This document shows positions 25,764 through 37,607 of a stretch of DNA of 64,000 bases, in pieces. The stretch spans positions 1,862,458 to 1,926,457 of the forward strand of contig JAVSMO010000001.1 in the NCBI GenBank assembly GCA_032027165.1, written 5' to 3'. The translations under genes were made by a program, and so were the position numbers. This stretch comes from Denitratisoma sp. GTDB lineage: Bacteria; Pseudomonadota; Gammaproteobacteria; Burkholderiales; Rhodocyclaceae. Numbering within the stretch: the stretch's first letter is position 1; every line of letters begins with the position of its first letter. The notes below the pieces were generated by a model. The model worked only from the letters and a program-made list of their open reading frames with translations. It was not told the DNA's origin and searched no databases.

Positions 25764-26819
25764 TCAGAAGTCGGGATACGAGCGGCCGGGGTTGAACAGG
25801 CCTTGCGGATCGAAGTTGCGCTTGAGCTTGCGGTGGATCGCCATCAGCGGCGCCGGCAGCGGCTGGAACACGCCGATGCCTTTATCCCCGCCGCGGAACA
25901 GCGTGGCGTGGCCGCCGGCCTGCGCCGCCGTCTCGCGCACGACCGCGGCCGGGCCGTCGAAAGCCAGCCAGCGCAGGGCGCCGCCCCACTCGATCAGCGG
26001 TTCGCCCGGCAGGGCCAGCGGCGGCGCCTTCGACGGCAGCGACAGGCGCCAGAGCGCCGCACCACCGGAAAAGAAACCGTCCTCCTGCTCGCGCACGCCG
26101 CGCCAGAAGCCATCCGCATCGGCGACGGCTTCGCCGCCGATCTTCTCGCGCGCCGCCGCCACCGCGGCGCGCGCGCCGGACAGGCGCAGCGTCAGCAAAC
26201 CATCGCTCCAGCAGGTGGCGGAAATCGGCAGCGGCTGGCCGCCCCAGCGGTTCATCGCCTCGATGGCCTTGTCCTGCGGCAGCTCGAGGCGCAGCGTCGC
26301 CTCCGCCGGCGGCTTCGGCAGCACCTTGAGCGAGACTTCCAGCAGCAGGCCCAGCGTGCCCATCGCCCCGGCCATCAGGCGCGAGACGTCGTAGCCGGCG
26401 ACGTTCTTCATGACCTGGCCGCCGAAGTTGAGGATTTCCCCCTGGCCGTCGAGCAGCTTCACGCCGAGGACGAAGTCGCGCACTGCGCCGGCCGTGGCGC
26501 GGCGCGGACCCGAGAGCCCCGCCGCGACGCAGCCGCCGACGGTGGCATCGCCGTAATGCGGCGGCTCGAAGGCCAGCATCTGGCCCTTTTCCGCCAGCGC
26601 CGCCTCGAGTTCCGCCAGCCGCGTGCCGGCGCGCACCGTCACCACCAGTTCGGTCGGCTCGTAGGCGACGAGGCCGGCATGGCCCGCCGTCTCGAGCAGC
26701 GTGCCCTCGGGCGCATTGCCGTAGAAATCCTTGCTGCCGCCGCCGCGGATGCGCAGCGGCGCCTTGTCCACCGCCGCGGCGAGCACGCGCTCGCGCAGCG
26801 CTTCCGTCATGTCGCTCAT
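25764..26819 (-). CDS. glcE: Glycolate oxidase FAD-binding subunit
   Basis: The 351-residue protein is a shortened FAD_binding_4 oxidase. It has IRGGGSKDFYG near residues 22-32, VGGCVAAGLSGPRR near 91-104, and NVAGYDVSRLMAGAMGTLG near 139-157, which are flavin-contact motifs. It pairs with GlcD in the glycolate dehydrogenase complex. I chose the ATG at 26819, which overlaps the glcD stop (ATGA); a second ATG nine bases later at 26810 is also possible. glcF starts one base after its stop. Confidence 0.93.
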   Translation of the reverse strand: MSDMTEALRERVLAAAVDKAPLRIRGGGSKDFYGNAPEGTLLETAGHAGLVAYEPTELVVTVRAGTRLAELEAALAEKGQMLAFEPPHYGDATVGGCVAAGLSGPRRATAGAVRDFVLGVKLLDGQGEILNFGGQVMKNVAGYDVSRLMAGAMGTLGLLLEVSLKVLPKPPAEATLRLELPQDKAIEAMNRWGGQPLPISATCWSDGLLTLRLSGARAAVAAAREKIGGEAVADADGFWRGVREQEDGFFSGGAALWRLSLPSKAPPLALPGEPLIEWGGALRWLAFDGPAAVVRETAAQAGGHATLFRGGDKGIGVFQPLPAPLMAIHRKLKRNFDPQGLFNPGRSYPDF

Positions 26820-28273
26820 TTCGCTGAGCCCGTCAATCTGTATTCGGAGCAGCGCCGCGGCGTCGGCACGGCCTTGCCGGGATTCAGCAGGGTGTGTTCG
26901 TCGAAGGCCGCCTTGACGCCGCGGAAGGCGGCCAGCTCCTGCGGCGAGAACTGCGCGCACATCTGGCCGACCTTCTCGATGCCGACGCCGTGCTCGCCGG
27001 TGATGGTGCCGCCGACCTCGACCGAGAGCTCGAGGATCTTGCCGCCGTAGCCGGTGGCGCGCTCGACCTCGCCGGGCCGGTTGGCATCGAACATGATGAG
27101 CGGATGCAGGTTGCCGTCGCCGGCGTGGAAGACGTTGGCGCAGCGCAGGCCGTATTCCTGCGACAGCTCGGCGATGCGCGTCAGCACGCGCGCCAGGTGC
27201 TTGCGCGGGATGGTGCCGTCCATGCAGAGATAATCCGGCGTGATGCGCCCCACCGCCGGAAACGCCGCCTTGCGCCCGGCCCAGAACTTCAGCCGCTCGG
27301 CCTCGTTCTGCGAGACGCGGATCTCGGTGGCGCCGCTCTTTTCCAGCACGGCACACATGGCGGCGATCTCCTCGGCCACCTCCTCCGGCGTGCCGTCGGA
27401 TTCGGCAAGCAGGATGGCTTCCGCATTCAGGTCGTAGCCGGCGTGCACGTAGTCCTCGACGGCGGCCGTGGCGGGCTTGTCCATCATCTCGAGCCCGGCC
27501 GGGATGATGCCGGCGGCGATGATGTCGGCGACCGCATTGCCGGCCTTCACCACGTCGTCGAAGGAGGCCATCGCCACCTGCGCCAGCTGCGGCTTCGGCG
27601 TCAGCTTCACCGTCGCCTCGAGCACGATGCCGAGCATGCCTTCCGAGCCGATCATCAGGGCGAGCAGGTCGTAGCCGGGCGAATCCAAAGCTTCGCTGCC
27701 GATCTCCACCACCGTGCCGTCGATCAGCGCCACGCGCACGCGCAGCACGTTGTGCACCGTCAGGCCGTACTTCAGGCAGTGCACGCCGCCGGAGTTCTCG
27801 GCGACGTTGCCGCCGATGGTGCAGGCGATCTGGCTCGACGGATCGGGCGCGTAGTACAGGTTGAAGGGCGCCACCGCCTCCGAGATGGCGAGGTTGCGCA
27901 CGCCCGGCTGCACGCGCGCGGTGCGCGCCACCGGGTCGATGTCGAGGATGCGCATGAATTTCGCCAGCGACAGCACGACGCCGTGCTGCACCGGCGTGGC
28001 GCCGCCGGACAGGCCGGTGCCGGCGCCGCGCGCCACCACCGGCACGCGCAGTTCGTGGCACAGCTTCAGCACGGCGACGACCTGCTCCTCGGTGGTCGGC
28101 AGCGCCACCAGCAGCGGCAGCTGGCGATAGGCGGTGAGGCCGTCGCACTCGTAGGGCACGAGGTCCTCCCGTTCGACGAGCAAAGAGTCAGTCGCCAGGA
28201 TGCGGCGCAGGCCGGCGACGAGGCGGGCGATCTCGGCCTCGGTCAGCTGTCGGTGTTCTTCGGGTGAGCCCAT
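26816..28273 (-). CDS. glcD: Glycolate oxidase subunit GlcD
   Basis: The 485-residue flavoprotein carries the FAD_binding_4 domain (GAGTGLSGGATP near 81-92; CTIGGNVAENSGGVHCLKYG near 131-150) and the C-terminal oxidase domain with GEHGVGIEK near 446-454. It is the catalytic subunit that oxidises glycolate (or D-lactate) to the 2-oxo acid. It is first in the run glcD-glcE-glcF-acyl-CoA synthetase, all coupled by overlaps or one-base gaps. Divergent from it lies the HD-GYP regulator at 28438. The glycerate 2-kinase at 33078 could use a downstream product of glyoxylate. Confidence 0.95.
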   Translation of the reverse strand: MGSPEEHRQLTEAEIARLVAGLRRILATDSLLVEREDLVPYECDGLTAYRQLPLLVALPTTEEQVVAVLKLCHELRVPVVARGAGTGLSGGATPVQHGVVLSLAKFMRILDIDPVARTARVQPGVRNLAISEAVAPFNLYYAPDPSSQIACTIGGNVAENSGGVHCLKYGLTVHNVLRVRVALIDGTVVEIGSEALDSPGYDLLALMIGSEGMLGIVLEATVKLTPKPQLAQVAMASFDDVVKAGNAVADIIAAGIIPAGLEMMDKPATAAVEDYVHAGYDLNAEAILLAESDGTPEEVAEEIAAMCAVLEKSGATEIRVSQNEAERLKFWAGRKAAFPAVGRITPDYLCMDGTIPRKHLARVLTRIAELSQEYGLRCANVFHAGDGNLHPLIMFDANRPGEVERATGYGGKILELSVEVGGTITGEHGVGIEKVGQMCAQFSPQELAAFRGVKAAFDEHTLLNPGKAVPTPRRCSEYRLTGSAK

Positions 28274-28366
28274 GTTTCCTCCGTCTGGCGGATGCTAATG
28301 GCGGAGTGGCCATGTTGGCAATGCGGGTAAACACCGGTTGCGGCGCCAGCCTGTGCGCGATTCCGC

Positions 28367-28395
28367 TTGAACACTCCATCCAAAAGGCATAATCT
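28367..28395 (+). promoter_or_regulatory. Possible promoter for the HD-GYP regulator
   Basis: TTGAAC is followed after 17 bases by TAATCT, 43 bases before the ATG at 28438. CATAAT also occurs nearby at 28388 and 28406. The call is tentative. Confidence 0.3.
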
Positions 28396-28437
28396 AGGAA
28401 AAACGCATAATTTCCGCCAACGGAGGGGCAGAGGGCC

Positions 28438-29479
28438 ATGGGCAAACCGGCTCTGATCCAGATCGTCGACGACGACCTGCGCAACATCCGCCTGCTCGAG
28501 GCCCAGCTCAAGGCCGAGGGCCACGAGATCATGACCGCCCTCTCCGGCCACGCCTGCCTGGCGCAACTGAGAGACCGGCTGCCGGACCTGATCCTGCTTG
28601 ACATCATGATGCCGGGCATGGACGGCTTCGAGGTGGCCGGCCGGCTCAAGCAGGACGCGCGCACGAAGGCCATCCCCGTCATCATGGTCACCGCCCTGGA
28701 AGATCGCGACTCGCGTCTGCGCGCCCTGCACATGGGCGCCGAGGAGTTCCTCAACAAGCCAATCGACCGCGCCGAGTTGTGGATCCGGGTACGCAACATG
28801 CTGCGTCTGAAGGAGTACCAGAACTTCCTCGCCGAGCACAACCGCATCCTCGAGGAACAGGTGGCCGAGCGTACCCAGGCGCTGCGCGAAGCCTACAAGG
28901 ACACCATCTTCACCATGGTGCGTGCGGCCGAATTCAAGGACGAGGAAACAGGCGCCCATGTCCAGCGCATCAGCTTCTACTGCCGCGACATGGCCGAGGA
29001 GCTCGGCATGGATGCGCATTTCTGCGACGAGATCTTCCATGCCAGCCCGATGCACGACATCGGCAAGATCGCCATTCCCGATGCCGTGCTGCTCAAGCCG
29101 GGCGGCTTCACTCCGGAGGAATGGGCAGTGATGAAGGGCCACGCCGCCTTCGGCGCGAAGATCCTCGAGCGCGGCGGCTCCCCCTACACGAAGATGGGCG
29201 CCGAGATCGCCCTCAACCACCACGAGCGCTGGGACGGCACCGGCTACCCGGACGGCGTGCAGGGCGAGGCCATCCCCTTCCCGGCGCGACTCATGAACAT
29301 CGCCGACGTCTACGACGCACTGCGCTCGAAGCGCCCCTACAAGCCGGCCTTCACGCACGCGCGGGCCGTCGAGATCATCACCGTAGGCGACGGCCGCACC
29401 CAGCCCGGCCACTTCGACCCGCAGGTGCTCGACGCCTTCGGCCGTTGTGCCGGGCGCTGGCGCGAAATCTACGAGACCA

Positions 29480-29490
<11 letters not shown>
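28438..29490 (+). CDS. Receiver-HD-GYP response regulator (RpfG-like c-di-GMP phosphodiesterase)
   Basis: The 350 residues comprise a receiver (1-125; Asp55 in LILLDIMMPGMDG), a coil, then an HD-GYP domain. The HD pair is His206-Asp207 in MHDIGKIAIPD, HHERWDGTGYPDG (about 261-273) contains the GYP signature at 269-271, and DVYDALRSKRPYK follows. It should hydrolyse c-di-GMP when phosphorylated. It is followed by a large hybrid kinase whose ATG overlaps its last 11 bases, and by a lone receiver. The three genes look like one phosphorelay operon with c-di-GMP output. It opposes the diguanylate cyclase activity predicted for the protein at 8539. Confidence 0.95.
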
Positions 29491-32709
<3,219 letters not shown>

Positions 32710-32713
<4 letters not shown>

Positions 32714-33081
32714 CCGTGGCCACCATCCTGATCGTCGAGGACAACCCGGCCAACCTCAAGCTCGCCACGCTGCTGCTGGAGAAGGCCGGCCATGCCGTGC
32801 TGGCCGCCGCCGACGGCGAGGCGGGCGTCCGCCTCGCCGGGGAGCGCCTGCCCGATCTCGTGCTGATGGACATCCAGATGCCCGGCATCGACGGCCTCGA
32901 AGCGACGCGCCGCCTGCGCGCCGATCCGGCCACGGCGGGGTTGAGGATCGTCGCACTCACCGCGCTCGCCATGAAGGGGGACGAGGAGCGCATCCTGGCT
33001 GCCGGCTGCGACGGCTACATCGCCAAGCCCTTCCATCCCGCCGAGTTCCTGGAGAAGGTCGCGGCGGCGCTGGGCCGTTAG
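32710..33081 (+). CDS. Single-domain response regulator (DivK/Spo0F-like)
   Basis: The 123 residues form a complete receiver: the acidic pair in IVEDNPANLKLA, Asp54 in LVLMDIQMPGIDG, Thr in ALTALAMKGD and Lys in GYIAKPF. It starts by a four-base ATGA overlap with the hybrid kinase, so it is a likely direct phosphate acceptor in the 28438-33081 relay. It has no output domain. Its stop overlaps the convergent glycerate kinase gene by four bases. Confidence 0.92.
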
Positions 33082-34340
33082 GCGATCAGGATCGCGCGGA
33101 AGTCATTCACGTTGGTGCGCGTCGGCCCGCTGACGACGAGGTCATTCAGCGCGGCGAAAAAGCCGTAGCCGTCGTTGTCGGCGAGCCGCGCCTTCGCGTC
33201 GATGCCGGCGGCGCGGGCGCGCGCCAGCGTATCGTCGGTCAGCACCGCACCGGCATTGTCCTCGGTGCCGTCGATGCCGTCGGTGTCGCCGGCCAGGGCA
33301 TGGATGCCGGCGGCGCCGTCGAGCGCCAGCGCCAGCGCCAGCAGGAACTCGGCGTTGCGCCCGCCGCGCCCCCGCCCCTTCACCGTCACCGTCGTCTCGC
33401 CGCCGGAGAGCAGCACGCAGGGCGGCCGCGCCGGCGCGCCGTGCCGGGCGCAGGATTTCGCCATGCCGGCCAGGGCCTTCGCCACCTCGCGCGCCTCTCC
33501 CTCGAGGGCATCGCCGAGAATGAGCGGTTCGACGCCGGCCGCGCGCGCCGCCGCGGCGGCGGCCGCCAGCGAGGCCTGCGCCGTGGCGATGACGCGCGTC
33601 TCGCAGTGGGCGAAGCGCAGGTCGTCCGGCTTCGGCGTCTCGCTGATGCCCGACCTGAGCAGGGCCTCCACCGCCGGCGGCACGGCGATGCGGTATTTCT
33701 CCAGGACCGCCAGGGCGTCGGCGCAGGTGGTCGGGTCCGGCACGGTGGGCCCGGAGGCCACCACCGCCGGGTCGTCGCCCGGCACGTCGGAGATCACCAG
33801 CGTCAGCACCCGCGCCGGGTAGGCCGCCGCGGCGAGGCGCCCGCCCTTGATGGCGGAGAGGTGCTTCCTCACGCAGTTCATCTCGCCGATGCCGGCGCCG
33901 CTCTTCAGCAGGGCGCGGTTCACCGCCTGCTTGTCGGCCAGGGTGATGCCCTCGTGGGGCAGGGCCAGCAGGGCGGAGCCGCCGCCGGAAACCAGCACCA
34001 GCACCCGGTCGTCGGAAGTCAGTCCCTGCACCGCGGCGAGCATGCGCGCCGCCGCGGCGCGGCCGGCCTCGTCGGGCACGGGATGCGCCGCCTCGACCAC
34101 CTCGATGCGCCGGCAGGGCATGGCATGGCCGTAGCGCGTCACCACCAGGCCGGACAATTCGCCGGTCCAGTGCTGCTCCACGGCATGGGCCATGGCCGCG
34201 GCAGCCTTGCCGGCGCCGATCACCACGGTCCGGCCCCGGGTCGGCGGCGGCAAGTGGCGCGGCACGCAGGCGGCCGGGTCGGCGGCGGCGACCGCCGCCT
34301 CGAAAAGCCCCTTCAGGAACTGTCGCGCATCCATTTCCAT
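33078..34340 (-). CDS. Glycerate 2-kinase (DUF4147/MOFRL family)
   Basis: The 420-residue protein shows the N-terminal DUF4147 nucleotide fold (VVIGAGKAAAAMA; LVLVSGGGSALLALP) and the C-terminal MOFRL motif region (GRGRGGRNAEFLLALALAL; AGDTDGIDGTEDNAGA). It phosphorylates D-glycerate to 2-phosphoglycerate. Together with glcDEF it fits a salvage route from glycolate through glyoxylate and tartronate semialdehyde, although the carboligase and reductase are not in this window. Older annotation calls this family hydroxypyruvate reductase TtuD. Starts at 34361 and 34334 are also possible; I chose 34340 because AGG lies at a plausible distance. An antisense repeat core lies inside (encoding QGLTSDD). 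Confidence 0.9.
   Translation of the reverse strand: MEMDARQFLKGLFEAAVAAADPAACVPRHLPPPTRGRTVVIGAGKAAAAMAHAVEQHWTGELSGLVVTRYGHAMPCRRIEVVEAAHPVPDEAGRAAAARMLAAVQGLTSDDRVLVLVSGGGSALLALPHEGITLADKQAVNRALLKSGAGIGEMNCVRKHLSAIKGGRLAAAAYPARVLTLVISDVPGDDPAVVASGPTVPDPTTCADALAVLEKYRIAVPPAVEALLRSGISETPKPDDLRFAHCETRVIATAQASLAAAAAAARAAGVEPLILGDALEGEAREVAKALAGMAKSCARHGAPARPPCVLLSGGETTVTVKGRGRGGRNAEFLLALALALDGAAGIHALAGDTDGIDGTEDNAGAVLTDDTLARARAAGIDAKARLADNDGYGFFAALNDLVVSGPTRTNVNDFRAILIA
34015..34039 (+). repeat. Dispersed repeat core in the glycerate kinase gene
   Basis: The core reads GAAGTCAGTCCC (11 of 12) and the outer half is weak. It is antisense to the gene, whose product here reads QGLTSDD. Confidence 0.55.
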
Positions 34341-34426
34341 GTCCGGCCTAAAGTTTCCCATTCAGTTGCCGTAAAAAACCTTGAAGGCCATGAACCCGCC
34401 CGAAACTTCGATATCCAGGAGCGGAC

Positions 34427-34726
34427 ATGGCCGGCAAAACCGATTTTCCCCCCGTAGAACGGCGCCACAACCACAGGCTGCGCGATCTGTTCGAGGAAGC
34501 CTACGAGCGGGTCCTGCCCTGCCTCGACCCGCGCCAGGCCTGGGGCCGGGTGCCGCTGGAGCACCTCGCCTTCCGCATGCTGCGCGAAGCATACCCCGAC
34601 TTGCCGCCACAGGAGGTCCATCTGCTGGTGTGCGCCTCGGTGCGCGTCTACCGCCAGCGCATGCGGGACCAGGCCGGGCATCTGCCGCAGCCGGAGGAAA
34701 TCCGCATGCCGCAGGCCGCCGTGTAG
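34427..34726 (+). CDS. Small uncharacterised protein, paralog of the 34822 product
   Basis: The 99 residues are soluble, mixed-charge and mostly helical by composition. The central 60 residues align with the protein encoded at 34822: LRDLFEEAYERVLPCLDP against LRALFDEAYNRIEPCYET, then LAFRMLREAYPDL against VVFRTARAAYPQL, and ASVRVYRQR against ASSRVYRNR. This is a tandem duplication of an unnamed family. No catalytic motif or membrane segment is visible. Both copies keep one Cys in xPCxxxR. A short inverted repeat overlaps its stop codon. Confidence 0.6.
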   Translation: MAGKTDFPPVERRHNHRLRDLFEEAYERVLPCLDPRQAWGRVPLEHLAFRMLREAYPDLPPQEVHLLVCASVRVYRQRMRDQAGHLPQPEEIRMPQAAV

Positions 34727-34740
34727 GAAAGATTCCTACA
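34722..34740. repeat. Inverted repeat over the stop of the first small paralog
   Basis: TGTAGGAA and TTCCTACA are perfect 8-base arms around AGA and include the TAG stop at 34724. No T-run follows. It could be an mRNA hairpin or an operator for the next gene. Confidence 0.5.
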
Positions 34741-34821
34741 AGCGATTTATCTGCCGACCTATTCAGGCTTCAAGTTATTTGTCGTTAAATCAGGCAAACA
34801 CAGCAATAAAAGGAATGGCTC

Positions 34822-35064
34822 ATGAATAACGAACGACGCAAGAACCTCAAATTGCGGGCACTTTTCGACGAGGCCTACAACCGGATCGAGCCCTGCTATG
34901 AAACCCGGCCGCCGCAGGGCCTGCCGGTCGAGTGGGTGGTCTTCCGCACGGCGCGGGCCGCCTATCCGCAGCTGACGACCCTGGACCTGTTCCAGCTCGT
35001 CATGGCCTCCTCCCGCGTGTATCGGAACCGGCAGTCCAGCGCGCCCGGCAACCTGGCCTTCTGA
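34822..35064 (+). CDS. Small uncharacterised protein, paralog of the 34427 product
   Basis: The 80 residues start after an AT-rich leader with AAAGGA eight bases before the ATG. The body repeats the pattern of the upstream paralog (see 34427): LRALFDEAYNRIEPC, a Pro/Gly turn, VEWVVFRTARAAYPQL, then FQLVMASSRVYRNR. Because two diverged copies keep the same aromatic and charged positions, the family is probably functional. Its role is unknown. A terminator follows 48 bases after the stop, so the two paralogs form a unit of their own. Confidence 0.65.
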   Translation: MNNERRKNLKLRALFDEAYNRIEPCYETRPPQGLPVEWVVFRTARAAYPQLTTLDLFQLVMASSRVYRNRQSSAPGNLAF

Positions 35065-35112
35065 ACCCGCAACGACTCCTCACCCGCCCAAAATCCCCTC
35101 CTGGGCGGCTCC

Positions 35113-35142
35113 AAGCCGGCGTCTGACGCCGGCTTGTTTTTT
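35113..35142 (+). terminator. Rho-independent terminator after the small paralogs
   Basis: Nine-base arms AAGCCGGCG and CGCCGGCTT enclose TCTGA and are followed by GTTTTTT. The structure lies just before the metallophosphoesterase gene. Confidence 0.85.
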
Positions 35143-35181
35143 GGCATCGACGCGACCGGGGCGGTCAGGCATGATCCGTCC

Positions 35182-35925
35182 ATGCGCACCGCCCTGCTGG
35201 CCGACGTCCACAGCAACCTCGAGGCCCTGCAGGCCTGCCTGGACCACGCGCGCCGGGAAGGTACGGACCGGTTCGCCTTCCTCGGCGACCTGGTCGGCTA
35301 CGGCGCCGACCCGCTGGCCTGCCTCGACATCGTCGCCGGCCTGGTCGGCGCGGGCGCCCTGGCCGTGGCCGGCAACCATGACACGGCCTGCCTCGGCGGC
35401 CACCTCGACGCCATGAGCCTTCCCGCCCGGGATGCCATTTACTGGACGCGCGAACGGCTCGACCCGCGCCAGCGGGATTTCCTCTCCGGCCTGCCGCTGA
35501 CCGTGGCCGAGGACGACCGCCTGTATGCGCATGCCAGCGCCGACCGGCCGGAAGCATGGACTTACATCACCGGCGCGCGGGAGGCCGCGCAGGCGCTCGA
35601 CGCAACCGCGGCGCGCATCGTCTTCGTCGGCCACGTGCATCACCCCCAGCTGTATTTCACCACCCCCGGCGGCGCGCTTCGGGCCTTCACGCCGGTGCCG
35701 GGCGTGGCCATGCCGCTCAGCGACTTCCGCCGCTGGCTGGTCATCGTCGGCTCCGCCGGCCAGCCGCGCGACGGCAATCCGGCCGCCTGCTACGCCCTCC
35801 ACGATTCGGCCGCCGGCACGCTCACCCATTACCGCGTGCCTTATGATGCCCGGGCGGCGGCGAACAGGATTCTCGAGGCCGGACTGCCGGAGCGACTGGC
35901 ATGGCGACTGATCAGGGGGGAATAG
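35182..35925 (+). CDS. Calcineurin-like metallophosphoesterase
   Basis: The 247 residues contain the dimetal phosphoesterase motifs in order: LADVHSNLEAL (residues 5-15), FLGDLVGYGADP, AVAGNHDTA and VFVGHVHHPQL. The family includes bacterial PPP-like protein phosphatases and phosphodiesterases. The next gene overlaps its 3' end by 25 bases and encodes a Ser/Thr kinase, which makes a protein phosphatase role attractive, but this is inference from context. I chose the ATG at 35182 because the first metal motif lies directly after it. An upstream in-frame start would overlap the terminator. Confidence 0.85.
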   Translation: MRTALLADVHSNLEALQACLDHARREGTDRFAFLGDLVGYGADPLACLDIVAGLVGAGALAVAGNHDTACLGGHLDAMSLPARDAIYWTRERLDPRQRDFLSGLPLTVAEDDRLYAHASADRPEAWTYITGAREAAQALDATAARIVFVGHVHHPQLYFTTPGGALRAFTPVPGVAMPLSDFRRWLVIVGSAGQPRDGNPAACYALHDSAAGTLTHYRVPYDARAAANRILEAGLPERLAWRLIRGE

Positions 35926-37331
35926 GCGAGCGCCGGCTTCCGCCGGGGGCGGAGGTGGGCGCTTTCCGCATCGTGGACCTGCTGCACGAGGGCGGCATGG
36001 CCCTGCTCTATGCGGTCGAGGCCAGCGGCGAAGATCCCCCGCCCTTCCCGCTCGTCATGAAGATCCCGAGGCTGGCTTTCGGCAGCCATCCCGGCTGCCT
36101 GGTCGGCTTCGAGGTGGAGCTGATGATCCTCGGCCGGCTGGCGGGACCGCACGTGCCGCGGCTCGTCGCCAGCGGCCGCGTCGACGGCGCGCCCTGGCTG
36201 GCCATGGAACGCATCGGCGGCGGCAGCCTGACGCAGGCCGCCGCGCGCGCGCCGCTCGACCCGGCGGAAGTCGTCCGCCTGACGGGAACCGTCGCCGCGG
36301 CCGTGCACGACCTGCACCGCCAGAACGTCATCCACCACGACCTCAAGCCGGAGAACGTGCTGTTCCGGGAGGACGGCAGTGCCGTGCTGGTGGACTTCGG
36401 CCTCGCCCGCCATGGCGAACTGCCCGACCTCGTCGAGGAGGAATTCCATCTGCCGGCCGGCACCGGCGCCGCCATCTCGCCGGAGCAGCTCGCCGGCATC
36501 CGCAACGATCCGCGCAGCGACCTGTTCGCCCTCGGCGTGCTCGCCTACCGCCTGGCGACGGGCGCGCTGCCCTTCGGCGCGCCGACCACGCGCGGCGGCA
36601 TGCGGCGGCGGCTGTACGTCGAACCCGTGCCGCCGCGCGCGCTGCGCCCCGGACTGCCGCCCTGGCTGCAGGAAATCATCCTGCGCTGCCTGGAGATTCG
36701 CCCGGAGGCGCGCTACGCCACCGCCGCGCAACTGCTGCATGACCTCGCCCACCCCGGACAGGTGCCGCTGACGGCGCGCGCCGCCCGACTGCGGCGCGCC
36801 GGACCCATCGCCGCGGCGCAACGCTGGCTGCAGGCCCTGCGTGAGCCGGCGCCGGTCGCCGCGACGCCGGCCCGGCATCTCGCCCATGCGCCCCACGTGA
36901 TGGCCGCGATAGACCTGGCCGACCGCCGCGAGCCCCTCGCCGAGGCGATGCGCGCCGCACTGCGGCGTTCGCTGATCGCCGAACCGGACCTGCGCATCAC
37001 CCTCATCGCCGTGCTGGCGCCGCAGCCCTTCGGCGAGGAATCGGCGCCCGAGATCGATCACGCCCGGCAGACGTCCGCCCTGGTCGAGTTGCGCCACTGG
37101 GCGCACCCCCTCGGCCTGCCCGCCGACAAGCTGCGCGTCCATCTGGCCGAAAGCGCCGATCCGGCCGCTACCCTGCTCGACTACGCTGCGGCGCACCATG
37201 TCGACCGCATCGTGGTCGGTGCGCGCGGCCACTCTGCCCTGCGCCGCTACCTCGGCAGCGTCTCGGCCAGGGTGGTGGCCGAAGCGCCCTGCAGCGTGAG
37301 CGTCGTCAGGCCGCCGGAAAATAATCCATAG
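35901..37331 (+). CDS. Ser/Thr protein kinase fused to a universal stress domain
   Basis: Residues about 18-290 form a eukaryotic-type kinase: a Gly-rich loop LLHEGGMALLY, Lys54 in LVMKIPR, catalytic Asp147 in IHHDLKPENVLF, metal-binding DFG in VDFGLARHGE, and SPEQ in place of APE. Residues about 330-472 form a UspA domain with the ATP-binding pattern GARGHSALRRYLGSVS. No membrane segment is seen, so both parts are cytosolic. The fusion suggests kinase activity tied to the nucleotide state sensed by the USP part. It overlaps the metallophosphoesterase gene by 25 bases, so writer and presumed eraser are co-translated. A weakly conserved kinase N-lobe is the main uncertainty. Confidence 0.88.
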   Translation: MATDQGGIGERRLPPGAEVGAFRIVDLLHEGGMALLYAVEASGEDPPPFPLVMKIPRLAFGSHPGCLVGFEVELMILGRLAGPHVPRLVASGRVDGAPWLAMERIGGGSLTQAAARAPLDPAEVVRLTGTVAAAVHDLHRQNVIHHDLKPENVLFREDGSAVLVDFGLARHGELPDLVEEEFHLPAGTGAAISPEQLAGIRNDPRSDLFALGVLAYRLATGALPFGAPTTRGGMRRRLYVEPVPPRALRPGLPPWLQEIILRCLEIRPEARYATAAQLLHDLAHPGQVPLTARAARLRRAGPIAAAQRWLQALREPAPVAATPARHLAHAPHVMAAIDLADRREPLAEAMRAALRRSLIAEPDLRITLIAVLAPQPFGEESAPEIDHARQTSALVELRHWAHPLGLPADKLRVHLAESADPAATLLDYAAAHHVDRIVVGARGHSALRRYLGSVSARVVAEAPCSVSVVRPPENNP

Positions 37332-37446
37332 AATTTTTACATCTATTTATTCAATTGATGAAGTTGTAGTGCGCACCGCCTCGCTGTAGAAATGCACATC
37401 CAACAATAAGAACAAGGTTGCATAACCAACGAGGAGGCGCAGCGTC

Positions 37447-37527
37447 ATGAGCAATTCGTGTCGTTCGATTTCGTTTCTTCCCCTTCCCCCCGCACGCAAG
37501 GCCACCCCGCCGCCCACCGGTTGCTAG
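37447..37527 (+). CDS. Possible 26-residue leader peptide
   Basis: A strong GAGGAGG lies ten bases before an ATG that opens a 26-codon frame with two Cys, several Ser and a PPP stretch near its end (APPxxx-like ...TPPPTGC). It lies in the 276-base leader of the YeiH-type transporter operon, 80 bases before that gene's start. It could be a leader whose translation (Cys supply or polyproline stalling) tunes the operon. No conservation evidence is available here, so the call is tentative. Confidence 0.3.
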   Translation: MSNSCRSISFLPLPPARKATPPPTGC

Positions 37528-37607
37528 CGCAACGCGCATGCCAACAAATACAACGCGCCGCTGCCGGGTGCGTCCTTGAAGAAAAATGAAATGAGAGGAG
37601 GGAAGGC

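Noticed and set aside
28182-28208. Degenerate repeat-like AAAGAGTCAGTCGCCAGGA in glcD
   Set aside because: It needs a two-base insertion relative to the core and encodes a stretch (TDSLLVERE) that is probably ordinary GlcD sequence.
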